NCBI RefSeq assembly: GCF_000195295.1
Contig: NC_015388.1
Location: forward strand, 2,790,001-2,854,000
Source of the DNA: Desulfobacca acetoxidans DSM 11109
GTDB taxonomy: Bacteria > Desulfobacterota > Desulfobaccia > Desulfobaccales > Desulfobaccaceae
Direction: 5' to 3'
DNA: 64,000 bases
The notes under the pieces were generated by a model. The model saw nothing but the letters and a program-made list of their open reading frames with translations. It did no database searches and was not told where the DNA came from. The position numbers were made by a program, and so were the translations under genes. Shown in pieces: positions 1 to 8,479 of this stretch (position 1 is the stretch's first letter; every line of letters starts with the position of its first letter).

Positions 1-852
1 CGAGGAATTATAATAGTGATTATCTCCTTGATCGCCGATGATATTGGTCGGATTTCCGGTAGTGCTACTGGATGGTATCCAACCCACCACCTGATCGGCT
101 GCGGTTCCCGTGGTGGCGGCTTTATTAACCATACTGGTGGGATAGCCGCTGGTGTCCTGGTAGAGATAACTGGCCTTCAAGCTGATTTTGTCGGCAAAGC
201 GGTCTCCTATGGAAAAATAGGTACTCCAGGTGTCATAGCGGCCGTAGCTGACATCCGCCAGGGCTTCAAATTTTTGAGGAGTTTTTGTAAGAATATTAAC
301 GACTCCGCCCATAGCGTTGCCGCCGTACAGCGAGGAAAAAGGTCCTTTGACCACTTCAATCCGTTCAATCTCGTCCACCGGAATGCTGTTCCAGGGCGTT
401 GTCGTAGAATAGCCGTTGGATGTGGTCTGCCCATCCAATAATATGAGAGTTCTGACCTGATTGGAAGCCGGAAAGCCCCTGAGGTTAACATTGGCATTGC
501 TGTCGGCCCAGCCTTTGCCTCGACGGTCGAAGGCCCCGGGTACTTGCTGGAGGGCCTTGTCAGCCGTTAAGATATTCTGCCGTTCGATATCCTTATCAGT
601 CACAATCGTAATGCTGGCCGGGATATCATCCGGATTGCGCGGCGTTTTGGTAGCCGTAATAAAGATCGGTTCCTCAATCTTGGCAGCCGCCGCCGCAGAG
701 GCTGACTCAGCTTTTTTCTTTTCTTCTTCTGCAGTAACCACTGTCGACTGGTTGACTGCCTCATCACTATCAGCCGCGATCAACGGGACTGCTCTGATAA
801 TGAATCCCCCCAATAACAAGGCCAAAAAACAGACGTACCGAAGCTTAACCAT
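1..852 (-). CDS. TonB-dependent outer-membrane receptor, N-terminal part (runs off window)
   Basis: The reading frame starts at an ATG (850-852) behind an AAAGGAG site and stays open to base 1, giving 284 residues with no stop. A hydrophobic signal peptide occupies about residues 1-27. An Ala/Lys/Glu-rich spacer follows, then a plug domain with the usual elements: ITATKTPR (a TonB-box-like start), LQQVPGAF, NVNLRGF, LILLDGQ, and IERIEVVKGPFSSLYGGNAMGGVVNILTK. The beta-barrel begins near residue 200. Such receptors import siderophores, cobalamin or other scarce ligands using TonB energy. The substrate cannot be told from this part, and no TonB, ExbBD or ABC transporter genes are visible downstream because the window ends. 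Confidence 0.93.
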   Translation of the reverse strand, partial: MVKLRYVCFLALLLGGFIIRAVPLIAADSDEAVNQSTVVTAEEEKKKAESASAAAAAKIEEPIFITATKTPRNPDDIPASITIVTDKDIERQNILTADKALQQVPGAFDRRGKGWADSNANVNLRGFPASNQVRTLILLDGQTTSNGYSTTTPWNSIPVDEIERIEVVKGPFSSLYGGNAMGGVVNILTKTPQKFEALADVSYGRYDTWSTYFSIGDRFADKISLKASYLYQDTSGYPTSMVNKAATTGTAADQVVGWIPSSSTTGNPTNIIGDQGDNHYYNSS

Positions 853-878
853 CTCCCCAACTCCTTTGTAGTTTGCGC

Positions 879-977
879 TTCGGCCCAATTTTTGATAATA
901 AAGATACGGGCCGAAACACCTTCATCAGGATCGGTCCGGGCGAGATGGGCATTTCTTGGCCGGAGTGCCATCTCGCC
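879..977 (-). promoter_or_regulatory. Structured 5' leader of the TonB receptor mRNA
   Basis: On the minus strand a perfect 10-bp stem pairs 968-977 with 939-948 around a 19-nt loop. A second 8-bp stem pairs 908-915 with 879-886 just before the Shine-Dalgarno site. The loop of the first stem carries TCCG, which could pair with CGGA immediately after the stem (935-938), a possible small H-type pseudoknot. No cobalamin-box or other riboswitch consensus is recognised, so this is a candidate regulatory RNA or simple hairpin leader. Confidence 0.35.
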
Positions 978-1418
978 TTTTTTTTACCAATTCGCCCTCA
1001 AACGTAGGATTTACTCGTTAACGGCAGATATTGTATTAACCTTCAGCAGTTCATAGTTACAAGGTTTACTGCATTTTTCCCACTTATGAGTACGAATCGA
1101 TAATAACTCCCCAAATCAACTAAATTAACCCCTCCACCAGCCTTCCACCCAAAAAAAAACGAAGGCGGCGGCGTTGAACCATACCAGACCTTCGTAATCT
1201 GAATTGAAATCTTATAATAATGGCCAAAGGCTAGTGCTTCTTGCTCTAGCAATTAATACTTTATAAAATTAAAAACCGACCCTGTCAATATTTTTCATCA
1301 GCTTTTGCTTATGCAGATTGGATATTCATTGACATCTTCGTGGAGGTGAACCATCGTAGTTCCACCGCCCTGCCTAGGCCGATTATTTCGGATGAGGGAT
1401 ACGGTCCAAAGCGGCCGA
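978..1418. other. Non-coding stretch, nothing recognised
   Basis: The bases between the leader of the TonB receptor gene and the stop of the PAS gene hold only short open frames without ribosome sites or family resemblance. A GGCGGCGG...TGAACC string near 1162-1180 loosely resembles the 3' end of ssrA, but the match is too weak to call an attachment site. Confidence 0.4.
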
Positions 1419-1790
1419 TTAAGTCGAGGGTGTAGTGATCTCCAACCCCATGACCCAGGCCGACCATCCTGGGATCCGATACGATTTTGGTGGAATCGAC
1501 CAGAGGATGGTTTTTGACTCCCCGGTTTTTGCAGTAATTTCCCCAACCCATTCCACGTGTTTATCGCCTCTAAGCCGCCATTTGGCCAGAAGACCCTGGC
1601 GGAAGGCCGCATCCGGGAAGGCTGTTGCCGAGACCTGTTGCACGTCCTTTTCCTCTCCGTACCTATAACCGGTCACCCTCTCACATTCCCTGTTCCAGGC
1701 GATAATGTTCCCCTGGGCATTCAAAGCGATAACCATGACCGGAAGACGGGCGATGGCGTATCGGATGGCCGATTCATCTGGTCGGGACAT
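1419..1790 (-). CDS. Stand-alone PAS-domain protein
   Basis: Starting at the ATG at 1788-1790, which has AAGGGGG five bases upstream, the product is about 123 residues and is almost only a PAS fold. Visible elements are LPVMVIALNAQGNIIAWNRECERVTGY, the core and helix, and the closing strand around KSYRIPGWSAWVMGLEIT. A TTG 42 bases upstream extends the frame but has no ribosome site. The stop comes directly after the PAS core, so no kinase or GGDEF output domain is attached; it may sense a ligand or redox state and act through a partner, or be the remnant of a larger sensor. It lies downstream of the small CxxC protein on the same strand. Confidence 0.7.
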   Translation of the reverse strand: MSRPDESAIRYAIARLPVMVIALNAQGNIIAWNRECERVTGYRYGEEKDVQQVSATAFPDAAFRQGLLAKWRLRGDKHVEWVGEITAKTGESKTILWSIPPKSYRIPGWSAWVMGLEITTPST

Positions 1791-1839
1791 AAACACCCCC
1801 TTATCTCTGACATTTTTTTCCCTGGCTGGCAATAACCAG

Positions 1840-2067
1840 TCATCCCGGCATATCGCCGGCGGCGTCTTGAAGGAATTGTTGATAATGTTTGATCGCGCAC
1901 GTGGGACAGATCGAGTGGCTGATACCCCTAATCTCAGTATGGTAGCTCAGCAGAAATCTTTCTAGTGACAGCCACTCCCCATTCAACCGGATTCCTTTAC
2001 AAACACTGCACATGGTAAGGAATTCGGGTCCTTTCAGAGAGTCTTGGTTAGTGTCAGTAGGGAACAT
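1840..2067 (-). CDS. Small CxxC...CPxC protein (75 aa)
   Basis: The ATG at 2065-2067 follows AAAGGAGG with ideal spacing and is preferred over a longer upstream start. The product has C20-x2-C23 and C54-x2-C57 with an intervening GEW...HSICPTC pattern. This is the short motif often appended to PAS, GGDEF or response-regulator proteins in deltaproteobacteria, where it probably binds a metal. Here it is a free protein ending 50 bases before the PAS gene start, so the two may work together. The function is unknown. Confidence 0.7.
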   Translation of the reverse strand: MFPTDTNQDSLKGPEFLTMCSVCKGIRLNGEWLSLERFLLSYHTEIRGISHSICPTCAIKHYQQFLQDAAGDMPG

Positions 2068-2335
2068 CCTTTGCCTCCTTTGGCAAGCATTGGAATAGTG
2101 CTGAATCACACTGCGTTTGGTAATAATTCAACTTATATGCCAATCCTCGATAGATGTTAATATAGAAATAATATCAATTTGTTGAAAGATTCTTACAGGT
2201 TTAAAAGCATATCGTTAACAAGATATCTTCTAAAAAAATAAAATTATTTTTATAATTCAGATTATGAAGGATATTTTTGTATGTTGGTTGGGCGGAATTG
2301 ATCTGCGGGCCATAAAGGAACTAGGGCGGGTGGGA
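2068..2335. other. AT-rich non-coding spacer
   Basis: Bases 2110-2280 are strongly AT-rich with no open frame that has a ribosome site. Together with the integrase relic and palindrome that follow, this looks like decayed accessory DNA next to ssrA. Confidence 0.4.
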
Positions 2336-2470
2336 TCAGGTTTGGTCGCCTGAAAAGCGGCGGCTGGAGTCCCCCCAGGTCGTGATCGCCTTGATGGGGC
2401 TGGCGTGCCCCAGGTGAACCTGGAGCACCTTGGTGTTGCCGGTCTGTCGCAGCCGTTCAAAAGAGTGGTA
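2336..2470 (-). pseudogene. Relic of a tyrosine recombinase C-terminus
   Basis: The minus-strand frame ending at the TGA 2336-2338 reads LRQTGNTKVLQVHLGHAS followed by PIKAITTW. This resembles the box II region of tyrosine integrases (a helix, then the LGHxS motif, then a short linker before the catalytic Tyr). No start, no upstream Arg box and no clear catalytic tyrosine are present, so it is a fragment. It lies about 360 bp beyond the 3' end of ssrA, a classic integration target. The call rests on a short motif. Confidence 0.4.
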
Positions 2471-2590
2471 GTTCAAATCACTCCGACCTTATTCTGGGAT
2501 TTGCGGCTGCATTCTGGCCTCGGGAATCCGGAATGTTCTTCGCCTGGGGTTCTAATGAAGGGCAGGGAATGTCCCCACAAACCCTGCGCC

Positions 2591-2649
2591 TTTGGTCCCC
2601 TGCTGAAGCTACTTTATCGAGGGGGGCAGCCCCGAGAATGGGGACCAAA
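2591..2649. repeat. 59-bp nested palindrome
   Basis: A perfect 10-bp inverted repeat (2591-2600 and 2640-2649, TTTGGTCCCC and its complement) encloses a second hairpin (CGAGGGG...CCCCG, about 2618-2634). No open frame crosses it. It could be a miniature mobile-element remnant or a strong RNA structure. Confidence 0.5.
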
Positions 2650-2825
2650 CAGAAATTTTTCCATGAGAAGAAAGTTTATTGACACCCGGGGGAGTCTGGC
2701 CGGATTGAGATCTGGCTTTTTTTGGATGGAGTGAAAAAACCAATCCCCGCTCCTTTACATACAGGACGGGGAAAGTTGGGGGACATACTTTTTGGCGGTA
2801 AGTAGTGTAATTTAATTAAAAAAAC

Positions 2826-3174
2826 TGGTGGAGGCGGCGGGAGTCGAACCCGCGTCCGCAAATACTCCCTAAAAGCTTCTACATGCTTAGCCGGTGTTTT
2901 GTTTCTCGTCCCGCAAGTCTTCCGCCGGCAGAATGCTTTTGGGACCAGCCGACTAGTTTTTCGGTCGGCGAGTCGTCAGCCAACTCACTTCCCTAGCCGG
3001 AATTATCGGCGCCACAATTAACTCTTCCGACAAAGTTAATGCGACGTTAGCCTTAAGCGGCTAAAGCGTAGCCGTAGTTATCGGCACTTATAGTTTCCTA
3101 CCCGTTTTACGAGCGGACAGGACCTCGGCATGCGACTTATAGTTACATATCCACGTCGAATCCGTTTCGCCCCC
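2826..3174 (-). ncRNA. ssrA: Transfer-messenger RNA (tmRNA)
   Basis: The 349-nt RNA begins GGGGGCGAAACGGATTCGAC and ends CGCCTCCACCA. The ends pair as a 7-bp acceptor stem, a T-arm (GGTTCGACTCC) precedes it, and CCA is encoded. The internal reading frame after the resume site encodes ADNYGYALAA and then TAA, a typical proteolysis tag ending in LAA. The RNA rescues ribosomes stalled on broken messages together with SmpB, which is not in the window. Its 3' end faces the integrase relic. Confidence 0.97.
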
Positions 3175-3184
3175 CTTTATATTA

Positions 3185-3212
3185 ATTATAATATCTTTTT
3201 TTTAATTTGCAA
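3185..3212 (-). promoter_or_regulatory. Sigma-70-type promoter of ssrA
   Basis: Minus-strand TTGCAA (3207-3212), a 16-bp spacer, and a perfect TATAAT (3185-3190) lie 10 bases upstream of the mature 5' end of the tmRNA. Confidence 0.7.
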
Positions 3213-3248
3213 CCTACGACCCGGGATGGTTCTTAAATTCTAAAAGTA

Positions 3249-4964
3249 TTACGATAATGCCTCTGCATCCGGGCGGGCGGCGGTCAGCATTTCCTTGGCA
3301 TGGGCCAGGGTCGCGTCCGTAACCAGGGCTCCCCCTAACATACGGGCCAATTCCTGCAGGCGTTCCTCGGAGGTCAGTTTTTTGACCATCGTGACCGTCC
3401 TGGCCCCAATGACCTGTTTTTCAACCCGGAAATGAGTATCGGCGAAGCAGGCTATGTGCGGCAGATGGGTGATGCAGATGATCTGCTGGGTTTGGGCCAA
3501 ACGGCGCAATTTCTGACCCACTACGGTGGCGGTTGCCCCTCCGATCCCGGCATCTACTTCGTCGAAAATGCTGGTGTGCACCCCGGCTCCAATGGCCAGA
3601 ATATTTTTAAGCCCGAGAACCAGACGGGAAAGTTCTCCGCCCGAAGCAATGCGGCTGAGGGGCTTGGGGTCTTCGCCCGGATTGGGGGCCAGGAAAAATT
3701 CCACTTGATCCAGGCCATTGACGCCTAAAACCTTCTGCTGCACCTCTGATCCCTCAAAGGAAGTTCTCAGGGGCCAGAATTTGACCGAAAAACGGGCTTG
3801 CGGCATAGCCAAACCGTGAATCTCGGTTTCTACCGCAGCCGCCAGGAGGGGAGCAGCCTCCCGGCGTCGTTGAGACAGAATCTCTGCCTTCTCCCAGGCT
3901 GATTGACAAGCGGCTTTGACCTGTGCCGCCAATTCGGCCAGTTCCAGTTCGAGATTGTCAAGACTGTTGAGTTCCTGGCGAGTTTTTTCAAGATAATCGA
4001 TGACCTCGGTAAGGGTGGAACCATATTTGCGCCGCAAGCGCTGTAAAAGATGCAGCCGCTGGTCGATCTCCTCCAGATGGCCAGGATCCCGGTGCAGACT
4101 CGAGCTATAATCCCGCAGATCAAAGGCCAGGTCTTCTAGTTCGAGGATGATATCCGCCACTTTGGTAAGGCGGGCGGACCAATCGGCGTCGAACCGGGCC
4201 AACAATTCGAGGTTTTTTTTGACCTCGGTCAATCCTGTAATCAGGGAGGCCTTATTGCCATACAACCGGTCGTATCCGGCGCGGGCGGCCTCAAAAAGCT
4301 GGGTGGCGTGGCGCAGGCGTTCCTGTTCGCTGGCAAGTTCTTCCTCTTCTCCCGGACGCAGGTTGGCGCTATCCAGTTCCTGAACCTGAAAGATGAGAAA
4401 TTCTTTGGAATTTTCCAAACTGCACTGGCGCTGTTGTAACTGCTGCCATGATTTTTCGAGCTGCCGCCAATGATGGTAGGCCGCACGAAAATCATCAGCA
4501 AAGTCAGTCAGCCCGGCAAAGCTATCTAAAATGTGCAGGTGGTTTTCGGGAGCCAGGAAGGTTTGATGTTCATGTTGACCGGATAGGTTGATCAATTCCT
4601 GGGCCGAAGCGGCCAGAAATTTTAAGGTGGCGGCCTGATCATTGAGATAGCTGCGGCTGCGGCCGCTTCGGGAGACTACCCGGCGCAGGAGCAATTCGTT
4701 GGCAAAAGGCAACTCCCTTTCCGCCAGCCAGGAAGTCCAGGGTTCTTTTGACACAATCTCAAAACGGGCCTCAACCTCGGCTTCCGGGGCACCGGTACGG
4801 ATAAGATCTTCGCTGCCCTTAGCTCCCAACAACAGGTGCACGGCCTGCACCAGCATTGACTTACCCGCCCCGGTCTCACCGGTAAAGACATTGAAACCGG
4901 GCTCCAACAGCAGCTCCACCTGATCCAAAATGGCCAGGTTTTTGATGCGCAGTTCCACCAGCAT
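3249..4964 (-). CDS. recN: DNA repair ATPase RecN
   Basis: This 571-residue SMC-like protein has the family's usual length. Walker A GETGAGKS is at residues 29-36, followed by the RecN head, a central coiled coil (about 160-370), the signature IASGGELSRL and Walker B SIFDEVDAGIGG near residue 478, then ITHLPHIA. RecN is recruited to double-strand breaks and promotes RecA-dependent repair. It is the last gene of a minus-strand operon with the U32 peptidase, HicB-like and DUF3786 genes, 30 bp after the DUF3786 stop. Confidence 0.97.
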   Translation of the reverse strand: MLVELRIKNLAILDQVELLLEPGFNVFTGETGAGKSMLVQAVHLLLGAKGSEDLIRTGAPEAEVEARFEIVSKEPWTSWLAERELPFANELLLRRVVSRSGRSRSYLNDQAATLKFLAASAQELINLSGQHEHQTFLAPENHLHILDSFAGLTDFADDFRAAYHHWRQLEKSWQQLQQRQCSLENSKEFLIFQVQELDSANLRPGEEEELASEQERLRHATQLFEAARAGYDRLYGNKASLITGLTEVKKNLELLARFDADWSARLTKVADIILELEDLAFDLRDYSSSLHRDPGHLEEIDQRLHLLQRLRRKYGSTLTEVIDYLEKTRQELNSLDNLELELAELAAQVKAACQSAWEKAEILSQRRREAAPLLAAAVETEIHGLAMPQARFSVKFWPLRTSFEGSEVQQKVLGVNGLDQVEFFLAPNPGEDPKPLSRIASGGELSRLVLGLKNILAIGAGVHTSIFDEVDAGIGGATATVVGQKLRRLAQTQQIICITHLPHIACFADTHFRVEKQVIGARTVTMVKKLTSEERLQELARMLGGALVTDATLAHAKEMLTAARPDAEALS

Positions 4965-4994
4965 AGTTTGATGTCCCCGGCGCCACCCGGTCCG

Positions 4995-5630
4995 TCAGGA
5001 AGCCATGAGTTTACGGGCCATCCCCATGAGGCGATATACCGACATGCCTGAGATGGCAGCAATATCTTCAGTGGGCAGATGAGTGACAATACTTAGATCA
5101 AACAGGATGGTAACCGCCGGTTCGAATTCCTCATCCCCTTTCCAGAGCACATGGGTGATGGGCACAAGGGGTAAGGCTAAATAGGTGGCCGCAACATCAC
5201 CTAACGGCGCCAATTCTCCTCCCATGTGCTCAGCCACCTGGCGGTAAAGCTCCAGATTCTGGCCGAAGATCTTGAGCAAAGGCGTCTGGGCCCTTCCCAC
5301 AAAGGCGGAGTAATAGAATTGGCCCCCCGGCGCCTGCCGAAAGTCAATGGTCTCACCCGTAAGGGGATCACCCTTGGTATTTTCTAAATAGTGGAGCATG
5401 AGAATCTGCTCCTGAATGGGAACCTCGCCTTCGCCCTCCAAATAGGTCACTGCCACCTCAGGCCAATTGATCCAATGCTGGCGGCCGAAATATGATAAAA
5501 TCAATCCTTCCTGATCCTGGCATATCTGATACTCCGCCCGCCCTCGGGCGGCAACCACCTGCGGGTCCTGTTCTCTTAAATGCTGCGCGGCCAGGGCCCG
5601 GGAGGCAATATAATCGTCAATTCGAGGCAA
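4995..5630 (-). CDS. DUF3786 domain protein
   Basis: The 211-residue protein starts at a TTG six bases after AAAGGAG. It resembles the DUF3786 family of anaerobes: a central GQFYYSAFVGRAQTPLLKIFG block and a later FEPAVTILFDLSIVTHLPTEDIAAI block, where a protein-like pocket is followed by a helix. No catalytic motif or membrane segment is visible and no biochemical role is assigned to the family. It sits 14 bp after the HicB-like gene and 30 bp before recN, so it is probably cotranscribed with them. Confidence 0.75.
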   Translation of the reverse strand: MPRIDDYIASRALAAQHLREQDPQVVAARGRAEYQICQDQEGLILSYFGRQHWINWPEVAVTYLEGEGEVPIQEQILMLHYLENTKGDPLTGETIDFRQAPGGQFYYSAFVGRAQTPLLKIFGQNLELYRQVAEHMGGELAPLGDVAATYLALPLVPITHVLWKGDEEFEPAVTILFDLSIVTHLPTEDIAAISGMSVYRLMGMARKLMAS

Positions 5631-5644
5631 AAGATTCTCCTTTC

Positions 5645-5890
5645 TTATTCGCGCGGAATGCGGATGTAGATTCCTTCTATTAAATCCCTTTCATCCAATG
5701 GGAGCGGTTCATTCTCCAGATGCAGTTTCTCCAGGTATTGCAAAGCGGCTGCTTTGATGTTAGCCTCCACCTCGGCAAAGGTTTCACCGGTGATAGTCAA
5801 ACCCTGGAGCGCCGGGATGGTGGCGCTGAATACCCCCAAGGCCGGTTCATAGTTAAATTTTATCTGATAATGCAAACCTTTTTTAGCCAT
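5645..5890 (-). CDS. HicB-like small protein
   Basis: The product is about 81 residues with the HicB fold pattern: YQIKFNYEPALGVFSATIPALQG, then GETFAEVEANIKAAALQYLE. The ATG at 5890 has GGAGG seven bases upstream; a second ATG immediately before it is possible. HicB proteins usually neutralise the mRNA interferase HicA and carry a C-terminal DNA-binding domain. Here that domain is absent and no HicA-like frame adjoins it, so it may be an orphan regulator or have an unrelated housekeeping role in this operon. Confidence 0.6.
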   Translation of the reverse strand: MAKKGLHYQIKFNYEPALGVFSATIPALQGLTITGETFAEVEANIKAAALQYLEKLHLENEPLPLDERDLIEGIYIRIPRE

Positions 5891-5920
5891 CATAATCCCT
5901 CCCAAGCTTCTCCCCAGGCA

Positions 5921-8104
5921 TTACTCCAACCCCCGGTAATAATTCATGGACATGCCGCCGCTGATAACAGGTCCCAGCAGAAGGCGGCGCTTCAGATCTC
6001 CCACCTGGCTGACTGGCAACCCGCTCCGATTCAGGTCAATGATAAAACGATGCAGACCTAACGACTGTAATTCGGGAAGAGGCTTCTGCCAGAGCAGGGG
6101 GACTGTGGGAGCCAGACAGGTCAATCCGTCGGTCGCAGTCAACCGAAATCTCTCCCCCAGAGGACTTATCAAACGGAGTGCCTTTTTCCCCTCCGGGAGG
6201 GGGGCGCGAGAGATCATCAAATTCGGGTAACTGTAAAGGTACGTCATCAACCGTTGGCTTGGCGCCTGGCGCAGCAATAACTGCAGTGTTCGGCGATCCG
6301 CCTCCATGGACAGCGTCATATAGGACACGGCCAATTGCTTTAAGGCTTGAAAAGCCGAGAGGTTCAGGCAATGGAGCGGATAATCGCTGTATAATGTGAG
6401 TTCAAACTCCGGCTCGGCCGCGGAGCCGGGTTCCCGGTCCCTAGCTTCTTCCGTCAGCAATCTCCCGGCGGCCTTGGCCTTGGGAGCGGCACTGCGGCCA
6501 AGTCTAGGCAGATGAGCCGAGACTTCCCGGAGCAATTGAAAATGTCCCAGATTGCTCACCATGAATTGCCTCGCCCCGCCCTGGATGAGGGTTTGAACGG
6601 CTTGACGGAAAAAGACCAACCGGCCTTCGAACATGATAGGCGGCAGAGACCAGATAAAACCGGACAACACCCGCGCCTGCCTCGGTTGGCCCAGATATTC
6701 ATTGAAATTAGCCTCTGTCAGATCCACCAGCAGCGGCCCCTGCTTTTGGCGATGCAGTTCCAAGGCTTCCAGGCAGGAACGGGTTCTTATGTAAACGAAA
6801 GGGCGGTGGGATCGATGATCTTTAGTCTTTTTAGGATGGCCCAGGTTCTCCGGCAGCCGCAGTTTTTTGTCCAGCTTGGCTGTGAGCTTCGCCGGTTGGG
6901 CCAGCGAATAAAGGTACTCCAGCCACTTCTTCTCGGAGCGACTGCCGCCTGGGGTGGTTTCGCCCACTTTGTAGAGCAGGTCTCCGGTTTGGGCCGGGTC
7001 CGGCAGACTGATCCTCACTTCATCTCCCGCCCTTGCCATGTCCACCATCTGACCCTGAAATTGTAGTTCTTTCAGAGTGAAAGCCCGGCGCTCGCCGGTA
7101 GCCTCAGCCTGCAGCCGCAGGCGATCCCCCACGCTCAAGGACTCAAGTAATCGCAGGGTCGCCCAAGACTCCTCAGACCGATCGATTTTTCCTAACAAGA
7201 GGCCAATGTTCCCGGTATCCTCGGGAGCAAGCAGCCCCTGGGGATGAGGGCTCTTAAAAAAACCGCTGGTAGTGCGGCGGCTATAGGTTCGTGCCAGCAG
7301 TTCCTGAGCGCCGGCGATGGCTTGCTTTTGGTCGCCCAGCGAGGCGTCCATGACCAATCGATATGCCCGGACCACTCGGCTGACATATTCGCCGCTCTTC
7401 ATCCGACCCTCAATCTTGATTGCCTCAATCCCCAAGGTCTGCAACTGCGGCACCAATTCCAAACCCGAAAGGTCGCTGAGCGACAATATATAACCCGATT
7501 CCTGCCGGTAGTGGTAGAGTCTACGGCAGGGTTGGGTGCAGCGGCCCCGGGTGGCAGCCCGTCCACCCAAATAACTGCTGAACAGACAGAGCCCGGAAAA
7601 ACTATAGCAGAGCGCCCCATGGATAAAAACCTCCAATTCCAGTCTGGTCTGTCGACGGATAGCGGCCAGCTCTGATAAGGTCAGCTCCCGAGCCAACACC
7701 ACTCGTTTAAAACCCATGGCCGCAGCCTGGGCCACCCCCAGGGAGTTGTGGATCGTCAGCAGTGTACTGGCATGCACCGGGAGCGCCGGATAATGCTGTC
7801 GAACCAGATAATAGACGCCCAAATCCTGGATGATTAGCGCATCCGGACCGATTTCCTGCAATGCGCCCAGGGTTTCCATGAGCTCCGGACGCTCCTCCTC
7901 CTTTACCAGGGCATTGAGTGCTACGTAAAGTTTGCACCCCCGCTGTCGGCTGACCTGGGCCAGGGACGATACCTGGGCCAGAGTGAAATTAGCTGCATAA
8001 GCCCGGGCACTGAAGGCCTTTAGCCCGAGATACACCGCATCGGCGCCGTTTTCCAACGCCGCAAAGAAGGTCTCGACAGTCCCTGCAGGAGCCAGTAATT
8101 CCAT
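5921..8104 (-). CDS. U32 family peptidase/rRNA hydroxylation-type protein
   Basis: The start at MELLAPAGT (ATG 8102-8104) matches the conserved N-terminus of the U32 family better than an ATG 57 bases upstream. The 727-residue product contains GADAVYLGLKAFSARAYAANF, the strand-loop ALNALVKEEE, FIHGALCYSFSGLCLFS, the cysteine cluster around RGRCTQPCRR, and KIEGRMKSGEYVS, all U32 hallmarks. It then has a long C-terminal extension of DUF3656 type. Proteins with this layout (E. coli RlhA/YdcP) hydroxylate 23S rRNA; shorter relatives act in tRNA hydroxylation. It heads the operon leading to recN. Confidence 0.88.
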   Translation of the reverse strand: MELLAPAGTVETFFAALENGADAVYLGLKAFSARAYAANFTLAQVSSLAQVSRQRGCKLYVALNALVKEEERPELMETLGALQEIGPDALIIQDLGVYYLVRQHYPALPVHASTLLTIHNSLGVAQAAAMGFKRVVLARELTLSELAAIRRQTRLELEVFIHGALCYSFSGLCLFSSYLGGRAATRGRCTQPCRRLYHYRQESGYILSLSDLSGLELVPQLQTLGIEAIKIEGRMKSGEYVSRVVRAYRLVMDASLGDQKQAIAGAQELLARTYSRRTTSGFFKSPHPQGLLAPEDTGNIGLLLGKIDRSEESWATLRLLESLSVGDRLRLQAEATGERRAFTLKELQFQGQMVDMARAGDEVRISLPDPAQTGDLLYKVGETTPGGSRSEKKWLEYLYSLAQPAKLTAKLDKKLRLPENLGHPKKTKDHRSHRPFVYIRTRSCLEALELHRQKQGPLLVDLTEANFNEYLGQPRQARVLSGFIWSLPPIMFEGRLVFFRQAVQTLIQGGARQFMVSNLGHFQLLREVSAHLPRLGRSAAPKAKAAGRLLTEEARDREPGSAAEPEFELTLYSDYPLHCLNLSAFQALKQLAVSYMTLSMEADRRTLQLLLRQAPSQRLMTYLYSYPNLMISRAPLPEGKKALRLISPLGERFRLTATDGLTCLAPTVPLLWQKPLPELQSLGLHRFIIDLNRSGLPVSQVGDLKRRLLLGPVISGGMSMNYYRGLE

Positions 8105-8479
8105 GGATAAGCTGATTATAAGATAATCTTGACAGCCAGTCGGATGCGACCCTTTTGCCACCGGGCCTCGACTAAATCTTTATGTTTATTATGACCTGGC
8201 GGTAACCCGCCGGACATGAAAATAAGCCGGGAGCGATGCCCTGATTCCGATATGTTCAACTCGGAACTCAAAAACTTATTTTTCTTAATCATATTGTATC
8301 ATAGACCCTGACGATGCGCCACTACACGGGAAAACGGCCCGGGCAACCCGGATGCGGGTAGAGTCCCACGACAACATTTTGCTTGCCTCGAGCTGGGTGT
8401 TAGGAAATAATTGCCAGATAGCTGCCGCTTCCGACTCGTGATAAGGTCAGCGGCCGCAGAATCATTCGGGAGGAACCCC
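8105..8479. other. Divergent intergenic region before hisF
   Basis: This 375-bp stretch separates the minus-strand U32 operon from the plus-strand hisF gene, so it should hold promoters for both, but no clear -35/-10 pair stands out. A small hairpin (GGCGG-taac-CCGCC, about 8200) is present. No gene is recognised. Confidence 0.4.

Noticed and set aside
870-980. Cobalamin or Moco riboswitch before the TonB receptor
   Set aside because: No B12-box or other consensus element could be read; only unclassified hairpins remain.
1160-1180. Second ssrA attachment site
   Set aside because: Only a short GC-rich resemblance to the ssrA 3' end, with mismatches in the conserved T-arm.
1043-1252. Minus-strand 69-residue frame
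   Set aside because: Low-complexity composition, no ribosome site, no recognisable motif.
6512-7066. Plus-strand 184-residue frame inside the U32 gene
   Set aside because: It is antisense to a clearly conserved protein and shows no family features.
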